The notes under the pieces were generated by a model. The model made no database searches. It had not been told where the DNA came from and saw only the letters and a program-made list of their open reading frames with translations. A program made the translations under genes and the position numbers. DNA of 64,000 nucleotides from Piper betle. Its lineage: Eukaryota > Streptophyta > Magnoliopsida > Piperales > Piperaceae. The stretch covers positions 1 to 64,000 of the forward strand of contig JAURVB010012601.1 in assembly GCA_033002965.1 (NCBI GenBank), read 5' to 3'. This document shows, one piece after another, positions 11,662 through 22,239 of this stretch (position 1 is its first letter; every line of letters starts with the position of its first letter).

Positions 11662-12135
11662 ACAATAATTTTGAGATTGATATAGCAATTAAAAATGATA
11701 TGATAGATATAACAGAAATGACAAATGAAATGAATAGATGGGTCAAGACTCTGATTCATGTTTTGTGATTTTGTTATTAATGAAACTATGGTGTGCTGGA
11801 AATGAAGATTTTATCTTGTTTGGTGATATATAAATATATTGTTATTTGATAAGTTGGCCCCTTATTATACTTTTAAGAGAAATATTGTCCGTTTTTATTT
11901 TAAATTTTTTTATCAATTTTATTGTGATTGTTTTTTAGTGTGAATTTATTGTTTATGTCATTCACGTAATATCCTGTTAGGATTCCTTGCATCTCATGCA
12001 TATATAACGATAATTATCTTTTATCTTAAAATGCCAAGAGTAGATTCATTCGAGTTAGGTTCAGATTAGTCGACTTAATTGGGATCCGTAATATTTTGGT
12101 TCGGTCTACTAGTGAACTGGATTTGGGATGTTATA

Positions 12136-13464
12136 CCATACCTCATTGTATCTAATAAAGAAAATATCACCATTGTAGGTCATAAACTTTTGACATATCA
12201 TTCTTCACATCGTACCATTGTTGCCAACTCTTATTTGATAAGATCCTTTTAACTCATTCATGAGTAGTTAAAATATTATCACCAATATGTCTACCTGGAA
12301 CGAAGGCATATTCACGAGTAGTTCCCCTGATGCATTTCTCAAGTATCAAGTTCAACCTATTGCAAGAAGTTTAGAAACAGCTTTGTAAATAGTGTATGTA
12401 ACAGAAACTAATAGGTCTGAAGTCTGAAACATCTTGAGGCCCTCTATTTTAGGAATAGGAAGAAAAATGATGTGGTTCCATTGGGTCAATAAATGATTAG
12501 TAAAGAAATGTTTGATTGCCGAGAGTAGCTCATCCTTTGTAATAGGCCGAGCAACTTGGAAAAAATTATCAGTGAATCCATCTGACCTGGGTGCTTTCCA
12601 CTTTTCAAACTTCTAAAACATATTTAAGTTCTTCCATTAAAGGAATGATAGTTAAGATAAGATTATCCTCACCACATGCGCTGTGATGGGAAACAAAAGA
12701 GGTGAGGAAGATTTTGTTGAATTGAGAAGATGACCTCAATCCTTTATGAACAGAGTGGCAATTTTGGTCATTTCTGCCTGATAAGAACCATTCTCATCTG
12801 GCAAGGTATTTGGCACTGCCTTCTTTTCCTAGAAGCCTTACGGAAAAAATATCTTGCACTTTTATCTCCAAGTGGATATTATTGTCACAACTTATAAGTG
12901 GGAATGAGTTTATGATCTTCACCTTATTTAAATAGATGCCTAAGCTCAATAATTTGTACTAATTGGGTCAGGTCATTACAACTTATTCTTATGAATTTCA
13001 GCATTAAGCCCTCCAAATATAGCTTTAGAACATTGCCGAAGATCATAGCTTTAGACTATTGGCGAAGATCATGCTTGACTTGAGGCAGTATTCGTTCAAA
13101 CAGAAAAAGGAGGGGAGCCAACTATACTATGCGCCCATTGAAAGCCATAATGCTGCGTCCAGAAGTTTCGAAATAAAAAAGTAATGGTGTGTGATCTGAT
13201 ACGGAATGAGAAAGGTGAGAAACACGAACCTTGGGATAGAGTTGAAGCCAAGTCGGCATTAGCAACAAATCCATTCAAACGCCCTCGAATTCTTGAATGC
13301 GATGGTAACCCATCTTGGAGATTAGACCATGTGAAAGGTAATCCCTCAAATGAAAGACCAATTAATTGAAGAGAATCTCAAGCCTCTCTAATTAAATGCT
13401 GACTGAAAATGAAACTCCCAACGGTCACCAAAAACTAAATTGAAATCCCCAATACAAATACACT
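12136..13464 (-). pseudogene. L1-type LINE ORF2, middle segment (endonuclease end and N-terminal reverse transcriptase)
   Basis: On the minus strand from 13464: IGDFNLVFGDR (endonuclease signature), GLPFTWSNLQDGLPS and SRIRGRLNGFV. Further down come a PGQMDSL-like stretch (usual PGPDG), FLPIPKIEGP and RPIS. Nearest the LTR are AFVPGRHIGDN and DMSKVYD. This is the order expected of plant L1 ORF2. Frames change several times, so it is dead. It joins the 17890-18270 segment across the hAT element and the 2760-4186 segment across the old LTR. Confidence 0.85.
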
Positions 13465-14353
13465 AAGGGGTGGGCGTGGACGTCCAAATTGGTTCGTCCG
13501 TCCGAAGTCCGAAGCATGTCCGACCGAATTTAACCGATCCAATTCGACCGAATTAAAACAAACCAAACATGGACATTTCTTTGTCCGACCGAATGACCGA
13601 CCGAATGTCCGATATTTTACATCAATAATATAATATTTTCAACATTTGTAAGGCTAATATTATAGTTTATAAAAATTTTAAAATGTAATATACAGTAAAT
13701 TAATTAAGTTCATACATAAAATTGATATTTAATATCTTAAATAACAAAAAATGACATACATAGGATAAAAGTCACTCTTATTATAAGCCAGAAATACTTG
13801 AGAGTTAAGACCCAACAATCTCCTGTGTGAAATGACATAAAAAGATGATAAGTAAAGCCAATGATGCAACATTCAAAATTTCAATTATATCGCCAATAGT
13901 ATATGATGTTTGTTCTGCAAGAAAGCATCTGTTCTCATGCAGATGTGAGTGAACAGTTAATCAGGTGCGCTGGTTTCATTCGTTAATAAGCACCAACGTC
14001 TCAGGTAACGAAACATTTCGAAGAAAAAGCAGATTCAAAAACTACAACTTTAAACAAGCTAAAGTTTGGTATAGAAAAGAACAGGGCAGATTTTATAAAT
14101 TAATCTCAACAACAGTTTCACCATCCTTCAATCTTTGTATCCCTCAACAGAAAATAATCTTTGAAATTTGGTATTCTCCAGCAATTATCAAAATGCTAAG
14201 TAGCAAGGGAAGCAAAGAGATAACATCTTAAGTAGGATACACACATTTAGAATGTGTTCAATATGATCTGCTCACAGTACTGCCATTGTGCTTGTCAACA
14301 TTCAGCATAATTAGTTGAAAATGTAAGAGTTTACATAGTGAGAAACAACTTAA

Positions 14354-14474
14354 ACGAATTACCATTCTTAATTTCATCAATAAGGTCATCCCCACCAACA
14401 ATGTCAGCTCCAGCAAGAAACCAGCTAATAAAGTCACACAAACACAGTAATTCCAACCCCTGAAAAAGCCAAAA
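14354..14474 (-). pseudogene. Captured fragment resembling a ribosomal protein L1 exon
   Basis: The minus strand reads AGADIVGGDDLIDEIKNG, ending at a good donor (AATG|GTAATT), after a pyrimidine-rich acceptor (TTTTTCAG) near 14464. The AGADIVGG-DDLI motif is characteristic of bacterial-type L1 proteins (plastid or mitochondrial). The sequence just upstream of the motif does not match the family, so only one exon or part of one is recognisable. It lies inside the hAT termini, downstream of the transposase, so it is best explained as host sequence carried by the transposon. Confidence 0.5.
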
Positions 14475-14737
14475 CCCATTTTCAAATGTCAAAATTAAGC
14501 ATCACTAATAACTAGTACTAATGATAATAGACAAACACAAATTTCCCACAGATCACACAAGTGAATTAACACACTCAATTACAACAAGACAAGCAACTAC
14601 TCCCATAGCAAAACAACCAGCTAACACATGCAAACAAACACATGAGCAAGCTCAATCAAAGTCAACAAGACGCAACAGAGGAAAGAAACACAGACCTCTC
14701 CTGGAGAGCTCAGAGGTGGAGAAGGCACTAGCGGTGA

Positions 14738-16805
14738 TTATAGACATGAAGATGTTGGAATATTATCTTCATCAACATAATCATCAATATCTTCCCATTC
14801 TTCTATATTCATTGTTCCAAATAAATTTGATGATGAACTTTGTTGTTTCCCTATAAGTAAAAAATATAGTAAGAAAAATATATATGTAAAAAAATACATC
14901 AAAAATAGAAAATGAATAGATATAAAATATGGATTACCTTCATATTCACTCCTCAACCAATTTTGGGCACATATCAAAGCTTCAAGTGTTTTTGGGCTCA
15001 AACTATTCCTAGTTGAGCCAATTGTTTGTTCTCCAATACTAAATGCGGATTCGGAGGCGACGGTTGACATAGGAATGGCTAAAACATCTTGAGCAATTTT
15101 TCCCAAAATAGGATATTTTACTATGTTCAATCTCCACCATGACAATATATCAAATTGCTCATCTACTCCATCCACAAAAGGAATAGTTGGTTCATCAAAA
15201 TAATTCTCTAAATCAGTTCGTGTTGGCTCCTTTGATGAACATTCCATAATCAACTTACTTACTCCTTGCAATCTCCTACTTAAGCCTCCAATAGGACGAA
15301 CATTTGATGAACTTTCAATTTCAATAATGGGCTTATTTGACATACATCTAACTCTAGATTTCATAACACTTGAATAAACATTATACATGTTTGTCAAATA
15401 TTGTTTCACTTTTGTGACCATATCGTCTCCCTCTTCCTTGTAAATCGTGTGAAAATAGTACACAACAAAAGTCATTTTTGATCTAGGGTCCAAAATCAAA
15501 GCAACTGCCAATAACATATTTGCTTCTTTCCAATATTTATCAAACTTTTTCAACATTGCATTTCCCATTGATGACATCAAATATGATTCACTACTACACC
15601 ATTCCATCAATTGAAGCTTGAGCTCACAAATCATGTTGAAAAAAATATTTGATGTAGGATACTTAGTGCCGGAAAAATTTTCGGTTAACTCATAAAATGG
15701 AGCCAAACATTCATGTATCACTCTTAAATCTTCCCATTCATCCTCAAAAGGACATATAAAATTCACATCAAAGCAACTATAACGTTCAAAAACATCTTTG
15801 AAATCTAAAGCCACACCAATCATTTTGTAAGTAGAATTCCACCTAGTTTTCACATCAAGCACTAAAGAATGTTTAGGTACATTCAATTGACTTGCATATT
15901 TGTAGAAACAATCACTCTTTATAGTTGAACCTTTAATATATTTCACACATTCACGAACCTTCTCTATAGACTTAGCAGTCTCATTCAACCCATCTTGAAC
16001 AATTAAGTTCAAAACATGAGCACAACATCTCACGTGAAAACAATCACCTGCAAAATTTGGACTTCTACTTGAGAAAAAAGACTTCATTTCTTTGGCCGCT
16101 CCATCATTTGCACTTGCATTATCAAATGCAACCGTAAAAACCTTTTTATCAAGTTGCCACTCACAAATTTTACTAATAAGACACTTGGCTATGCATTCTC
16201 CAGTATGCCGACTTTCAACTTTGGCAAAATTTAATATTTTTTTTGCAATTTCCAATTTTCATCAATAAAATGAGCTGTCAAAACAATATAAGCAATATTC
16301 TGTGAAGATGTCCAAATATCACTGGTAAAACTAATTTGACTCTTAACTTTTTCCAAAATGTCAAACACATTTTTTTCTCCTTTTCATAAATTCCAAGACA
16401 ATCTCTTGTAATTGTTCTCCTAGAAACCATCACAAATTGTGGTTGCAAGTTACTAACCCACCTTCTAAATCCTTCATGTTCCACAATTGAAAACGAATAC
16501 TCATGCAAGATAATTGCCTCGGCCAACTCTAATCTACTCCTTCCTTGATCAAATTTCCAAACTTCTATTTTATTGTCTCCATCCTTTTTCACTCCCATCT
16601 TGAAAATTTGTTGCCCAATATCACCACTTATATTTTTTGTCCTCTTCATTTTGAAATTAGGGCATTTCCCTTCAACATGCCTCCATAAATGAGTAGTTCC
16701 ATAACTTCCGGCTCCCTCAAACTTCTTTTCACAATAACGACAAATAGCAAATGTTCCATTCTTCTCATATTTCCTATCAAAATAGGCCCATACACCGGAT
16801 GTCAT
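14738..16805 (-). pseudogene. hAT transposase (BED finger plus hAT C-terminal dimerisation domain), frameshifted
   Basis: The N-terminal part (16805-16278, 175 codons) carries a BED zinc finger: CRYCEKKF, then THLWRHVEGKC. The larger part (16255-14738, 505 codons) holds the RNase H-like core, with TVAFDNASANDGA, HVRCCAHVLNLIV and KTRWNSTYKMI, and the C-terminal dimerisation block ILSWWRLN...YPILGKIAQDVLAIP and ASESAFSIG. The two parts are in different frames; the breaks coincide with A-runs near 16370-16376 and 16237-16244. A likely 87-bp intron (14851-14937, AAG|GTAATCC to TTATAG|GG) lies near the 3' end; its length is a multiple of three, so the frame reads through it. The breaks suggest an inactive enzyme unless they are sequence errors. 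Confidence 0.88.
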
Positions 16806-17889
16806 TTTCCTTTTTTTGATAATGCACCATCCAGAGATTCTCCTTCTTTAGCAATCGAATTTTTGCTATCTTTTCCATCTCCACTTTGTTCATTTACATT
16901 TAGTAATGAACTTGCATGATCCATCTGTGAAAAAAAATCAAATTATAAATATAAAATGTCATAACTAGTGTAAATCAATTCTATTTATAAAAGTGGTATC
17001 AACAAATATTATTAATTGACACTTTGACAGTACCTATTCCTTCCAAGATGCAAACTTCCTTCACCAAACAATTGCACAAATTTTTATAGCTCAATCACTG
17101 CACAATTTCGTTAGTATAAATTTTTTTACATTATCATCCAAGTATAAATAATCTAACCTTATAAAATAATAAGAATTAATCCTAGATATAAAATAAACTA
17201 AACTTAGGATAAATCAAGAGATATACACACGGCGGCAACGGGCGGCGGTTCAGTGGAGTCCGGCAGCGTCGCGGCAGCAGTTCGGCGACGGAGGCTGGGC
17301 AGCACGAGGAAGGTAGCGGCAGATGTTTAGGGTGGCGGTCTGGCGGAGGCAGGCGGCGGCGGAGGCTGGAGCGGCGGAGGCGGGAGCGGCAGACGCAGGG
17401 CAGCCGAGGTAGGCGACGGCGGATTTTCACACGGCGCGCAGAGGGTGGCGGAGACACGAGGCGCAGTAGCAGAGGGTGGCGGTCCGGCGGAGGCAGGCGG
17501 TGCACGCAGGGAGCGGAGGCAGGCAGCGGCAGATGGTCTACACGGCGTGCAAAGGGTGGCGGAGCTGAGGCGTGCAGTCGCAGACGGTGGCGGTTCGGCG
17601 GAGGCAAGGGGAGGGTGGGTGAGGGCAGGGAGGGCGGCGGCAAGAGGCTATGGCAGGGCGGCAGCAGGGTCCTGCTGCGACAGAGGCGGCGGCGATGGTG
17701 GCGGTATGAACAGTGTTTTCATTGTTAGGGTTAGGAAGTTGGGTGTGATTTCGGACTATCCACAGACATTGCTCGGGCCCGACAGACAAGTCGGACATTA
17801 ACTCGGTCGGACAAGTTTTGTCCGATAAAATTTTGGACAAATGCGGACAATAACTTGTCTGACGTCCGTCCGACCGATGCCCACCTCTA

Positions 17890-18270
17890 AATACATTTTT
17901 CCAGGGTTGTTACGGAAAAGATCGGAAATGTCATGCAGGCCGCTCGCATCGCTTTGCATGCCAATAACATACCAAAATGTAAGACTCGTACGTTGCCTCA
18001 TCTTCAACCTCAGCAATAATAAAGTACTCTAATATTCTTTAACAGAGACACGAAGTTGACATTTCCAACCAAGAAAAAGAATACGCAGAAAAGCCACAAC
18101 TACATTGATACACATAACTAATGATGCCAACCTTTCTCCCAAGGCCGCGATAAGGCGATCAACTTGGACATGCGCGTCTCGCTGTGCATGCTGCCTAATT
18201 AATCGTGTTTCTACAGTTGATCTATGACAAAGTCCTCGGCAATTCCAGCTTGCGATAATACACACTAATG
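17890..18270 (-). pseudogene. L1-type LINE ORF2, 5' segment (endonuclease start)
   Basis: The minus strand begins MCIIASWNCRGLCHRSTVET at 18265, the canonical start of plant L1 ORF2 (apurinic endonuclease). It continues to a WYVIGMQSD...LFRNNPGK stretch at 17890, where the hAT element interrupts it. The reading continues at 13464 with IGDFN. ORF1 is not recognised upstream, so the LINE may be 5'-truncated, or ORF1 is too decayed. Ran lies 430 bp further on. Confidence 0.85.
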
Positions 18271-18699
18271 CAACCTAAACTATCCCGATAAGCAGCAAGA
18301 GACAATGTGCGCAGTAAACACATAGTTCTTCCCTTCTATTATAGGTTCAATCATGAGACAGTGGCAAATACAGATAGTCATAAAACATATAGATCGATCA
18401 TCACGAAGAACACATTCGATGATCAATGTCGCAAGCTTTTTAAACAAAGATTAGCAAGTGATGTAGGAACTCCATCAACAAACCACGGTATTCCCTTTGC
18501 ATGTTCGCATGCACTAACGAGCGTCCACATCCACAACATCACAGCGGCCAATTGAAGGAAGGTTTTTTTGTTCATGTAATAAACTAGCTATCCTAAAACA
18601 CTCCTAACTAAAAGAGCATAAAATTAAAGACACGGAAAAACCACAAAGAAAGGGGATGGCAATTCTCTCTTCAGCATTAACCATTCCAGAAAGCCAACT

Positions 18700-20712
18700 T
18701 TAGTTGAATGCATCATCATCATCATCCGGAAGAGGCTGTGCAGCAGCCTGTGCAAGCTCTGCCTCTTGCCTGCCAAGGATAAACAATGTTAGCCATCAAG
18801 AAGTATATTCTCCTTCCTCAACCGTCCAATAATCAGTCATTAACAAACAAGGTGTCCTTAACGTGTAAAATAGAACTGATCAAGTTCTAAACACTTACTT
18901 GGCAATTTCTCCCATGTCAATATATACTTCGGGCGGAGCAAGAGCAGGAGACTCAACAAAATGAAGGTTAAGATCCCTGAATGAAACATGGTTCAGGACA
19001 CCCACATTGTAAATAAGTGTCGCAATCACACTCATTAAGATGTCATTTACCCTGCAAGCTTCCTGGCTAGATACAGGAAAGGCTTTTCAAAGTTGTAGTT
19101 GCTCTTGGCAGAGATTTCATAGTACTGCAGATTCTTTTTCCTGTGGAAGGTCACCTGCTTTGCCTTTACTTGTCTGTTCTTCACATCAACCTTGTTTCCG
19201 CAAAGCACAATAGGAATATTTTCGCACACACTGGACGAGAGACATCTAAAAAACATAAGTACATGGAAGCCTACCATTACCAACGCTAAAAATTTAAATT
19301 AAAAAGGAAGCAAAAAGCTTACTAACCGGCAAAGGTCTCGATGCCATGTGGGAACATTCTTATACGTTAATCTCGCAGTCACGTCAAACATAATGATGGC
19401 ACATTGACCATGAATACTGTGCACAGAATCACATATGTCAACTAAACAGATATTTACAGTAGAACTCACATAAGCTACGAAAAATAAGCATTAGAAGCAG
19501 CAAATGAAGGTTACTAATTCAATCATCCACATCACCGCATTCATTGTACAAAAAAAAAACAAGTGAGCATTCATCAGGAAATTCACACACAAAATCATAC
19601 CTTGGTCATAAGACCACCACAGACAAACCTCCACAAGCAGTCTAATATCCAATGCAAACTCACACGAACATCCGAAACTGACCACAGAAAAACTCTAGCA
19701 CAAAGAAAAAGACAGCCCAGTGCTTACTAATATCCATCTCTCAAACCACCAAACTTCTCCTGACCTGCAGTGTCCCAGCAATCAAATCTAATTTTACCGC
19801 AGTTTGTGAAGAAAGCCAGAGGATGAACCTCCACACCAATAGTCGCTGCAGAAAGCCCCCACGGTTAGAAAGAGGGAACCAAGTAATTCAACCAAAGAGT
19901 ACAAAAAAACGACGCTCTAAAACATGTTAATGCAAACTTACGTTCGTATTTCTTCTCAAACTCTCCCGTAAGATGCCTCTTCACAAAGGTGGTTTTCCCT
20001 GCACATTCAATGTGAAACAACCAAACAACCTTTTAACTACACAAAAAATGAACAAAAACAACAACAAATTTTCAAAACGATTATGCTTAAAAAACGCAAC
20101 TTTGAGACATTTGACACTGTTTCTTAATGAATTTCTCCAAATAATTAATAAACTAAAAAGACCAACATAAAAATAAAATGCAGTCCCGACTAATTGTGTC
20201 CTAAAGCCTCAATTACGAGACCATAAGCATTCTTTCTTGAACCAATTTACTTAAAATAAACACTAAAATATCAGAAACAAACAGCTTTCCACATAACCTG
20301 TACCCAAAGACATATCTCCGAGACCAATTACAATGTCACCAGGGGATCAATATATCCCAAATAAGACGCCAAACAAACAGCGCCGCAAAAACAACTCGCA
20401 TCCCCAATCGAACATGCTCCAAAGACTAACTTCAGACAAGCAACAAAACAAAGGAAAAAAAAGAAAGCACAAAAAATCACCAACAAACACACTACCAGTG
20501 CCGCCATCGCCAACAATGACAAGCTTGAAATTCGGGCAATCCGCCTGCTGCTGGTCCGAAAACGCCTGCAAAACCAACAAAAACCCACCACCGCCTCAAA
20601 CCCCCCTCCACAACGCCCCAAAAGCTACACAATGCGCACCAAAAAAATAACAGGAAATTTTCTTTTTTTAAAAAAAGAAGAAGCGACAAAAACCCAGAGT
20701 TAGAATTACCAT
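18700..20712 (-). CDS. RAN: Ran small GTPase (complete, 8 exons)
   Basis: Ran is the Ras-family GTPase that drives nuclear import and export and mitotic spindle assembly. Exons (minus): 20712-20710, 20565-20496, 19998-19942, 19845-19728, 19416-19327, 19230-19051, 18976-18899, 18769-18700. All junctions are GT-AG and phases agree. They sum to 666 nt, 221 residues, the usual Ran length. Exon 1 is only the ATG. Visible motifs are the P-loop [14 protein letters not shown], effector [24 protein letters not shown] (with the Ran/Ras Q), [19 protein letters not shown] and the acidic tail PDDDDDAF. No break or missing catalytic residue is seen. The upstream region has a TATA-like TATTAAT near 20833-20840 and a CT-rich leader. 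The adjacent LINE lies downstream of the stop. Confidence 0.97.
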
Positions 20713-20845
20713 GACCAAACAGATAGCGAAGGTCGACGGTGGAGAAGGAAAAGAGGAGGTTGGGCGAGGAGCGGCGGAGACGACGACGGCCGACGGTGAG
20801 GCGCGGGGAGGTGAGGGGGTTTTGGCAGGGGATTAATAGAGGGCG
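20713..20845 (-). promoter_or_regulatory. Ran 5' leader and TATA-like element
   Basis: On the minus strand a CTCTATTAATC box (about 20830-20840) is followed by a cytosine- and CT-rich leader of about 120 nt up to the ATG at 20712. The position fits a core promoter. Assignment is by spacing only. Confidence 0.45.
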
Positions 20846-22239
20846 GGGAGCGTCCGCTTGAATTGAACGCGAGAATCCTAGCCGTTGGATTTTGCGATGG
20901 ACGGCTGGATTTGATTGACGGGTTGCTTCGCTTCCACGCGCGTGGAAGCTAGGCGGGGGATCGGAGTAACTCAGGGGGCCTGTCGTTTGGGGTTGTCGAA
21001 AAGACGGATTTGTCCCCAAATCGTTCGAGAACTCACCAAGAGTGGGCCCAGCAACGTCCATGTTTATTAATTTATGTAAAATATTTCAAAAACGTGGAGT
21101 TTTCATGTTTTCCGCATCTTTGAATAAAAATTATTTCCTTTTTTTATTCATCTACCATCCATAAAAGATAATAACAGCTCCTCATATGGATGAAGAACAT
21201 TGGTCACAATATTGGAATATCAAGATTCATTACTAATTAACCTTTGACAAAAAAGTAGTGCTATATATATTTTCGAAAATAATTTTGCATTAATTATTTC
21301 CAAGTATTATGAGTTGTGATATTTATTTAATAGTTATATAGAGATGGATTTGGAAGTTTAAATATTATTTTTCTTGACAAAAAGTATGTGGGTGTTATTA
21401 TTTATATTTATTTAGCTAATGTAAGACAAAAAACCGGTTATCAATATTTAAAATTATTCAATCAAAATGATCATCATCACAAACACGTTTTGGTTTAAAA
21501 TTTATTTTCATGTCATATATTTTGTTGTCTAATCTTTTCACCACTATAAAAACTCATTTTTTTCTCACAAACAATTAATATTTCATTTATTCAATCATTA
21601 TTTTTTATTTTTCTTTTTAAATTCTCTTATTTAGTTAGTTTTTATTCAATCCTAAATTGTCCGTCTATTTCAGTTATAAAACACTTTGAATGTTAATCGT
21701 ACTCACTCATTTAGTCTTCCCGCCTATCTTCCATTCAAATGAAACAAAGAAAAAATATTATATAATGTTAAGACTCCTTTTTAGGTGACATTTGGGTTAA
21801 TTAGAGCAAAAAAATTAAATAGACCCAAGTCAAACTATTTTAATTAAAAAATAAAAGATAACATTTTTTAAAAAAATTTTAAAAATGTAAAAAATGTACA
21901 AGCTAGATTCAATCACTTCATAGATGAGAAGGGTGAATCTATTTGCTGCGAGTCCTTGGGAGAGCTGAACACCTCTTATCAGAGGGATGTAGATGAACAT
22001 CCCCTCATCCGATGGCGGCTTGTAATTGGTTTCACACTACTTATTTTTTAAATAAATTTTGAACCCCACACTAATCAACTTAATAAGAGGGTATTGTTTG
22101 CACGTATTTATCTGGCCACGTATATAATTTCTGAAGAATTAGTCCATGCTATTCTAAAACTGCCAGAGGAGATTACAAGAGAAAAAGTCTCCGTTATTCA
22201 AAACTGAAGGAGAGAATTTGGGTGGAAAATCCTGACGGT
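20846..22239. other. Intergenic, AT-rich
   Basis: Sequence upstream of Ran. The first 200 bp are GC-rich and open in a long minus-strand frame running into Ran intron 1. That frame is not a gene, because the true Ran exons use other frames. The rest is AT-rich with no recognised feature. Confidence 0.6.

Larger units (their letters stand above)
4187..12135 (-). mobile_element. Old decayed solo LTR carrying three nested insertions
   Basis: The left end (GGTAAAACCC at 4187) and about 140 bp after it align with the start of the intact LTR at 23010. The right end (GGATGTTATA at 12126-12135) matches that LTR's GGGTGTTACA. Flanking pentamers CCGTA (4182-4186) and CCATA (12136-12140) look like a target duplication with one change. 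Other LTR landmarks at 7707-8540 and 11667-12135 align in order. Subtracting the three insertions and their target duplications (1587, 527 and 2878 bp) leaves about 2957 bp, the length of the intact copies. It interrupts the LINE reverse transcriptase. Strand is given relative to TGTAACACC...TTTTACA; the true transcription sense is unknown. Confidence 0.8.
13465..17889 (-). mobile_element. hAT DNA transposon, about 4.4 kb, with 8-bp TSD
   Basis: The ends are AAGGGGTGGGC at the left and the complement of TAGAGGTGGGC at the right. Flanking octamers AATACACT (13457-13464) and AATACATT (17890-17897) differ at one base. Sub-terminal GTCCGTCCGACCGA-like repeats occur at both ends. The element encodes a BED-hAT transposase on the minus strand. 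It carries a region at 13800-14730 not derived from the transposase, including a probable captured ribosomal protein L1 exon, and a CpG-rich stretch at 17220-17690. It is inserted in the endonuclease domain of the LINE. Confidence 0.9.

Noticed and set aside
17182..17840. ORFs of 100-153 codons at the right end of the hAT element
   Set aside because: CpG-rich sub-terminal region also present, without the frames, in the deletion derivative at 5340-5750.
20328..21061. 189-codon and smaller minus-strand frames upstream of and within Ran
   Set aside because: They cross the Ran promoter, leader and first intron; the true exons use a spliced frame that gives a complete Ran.
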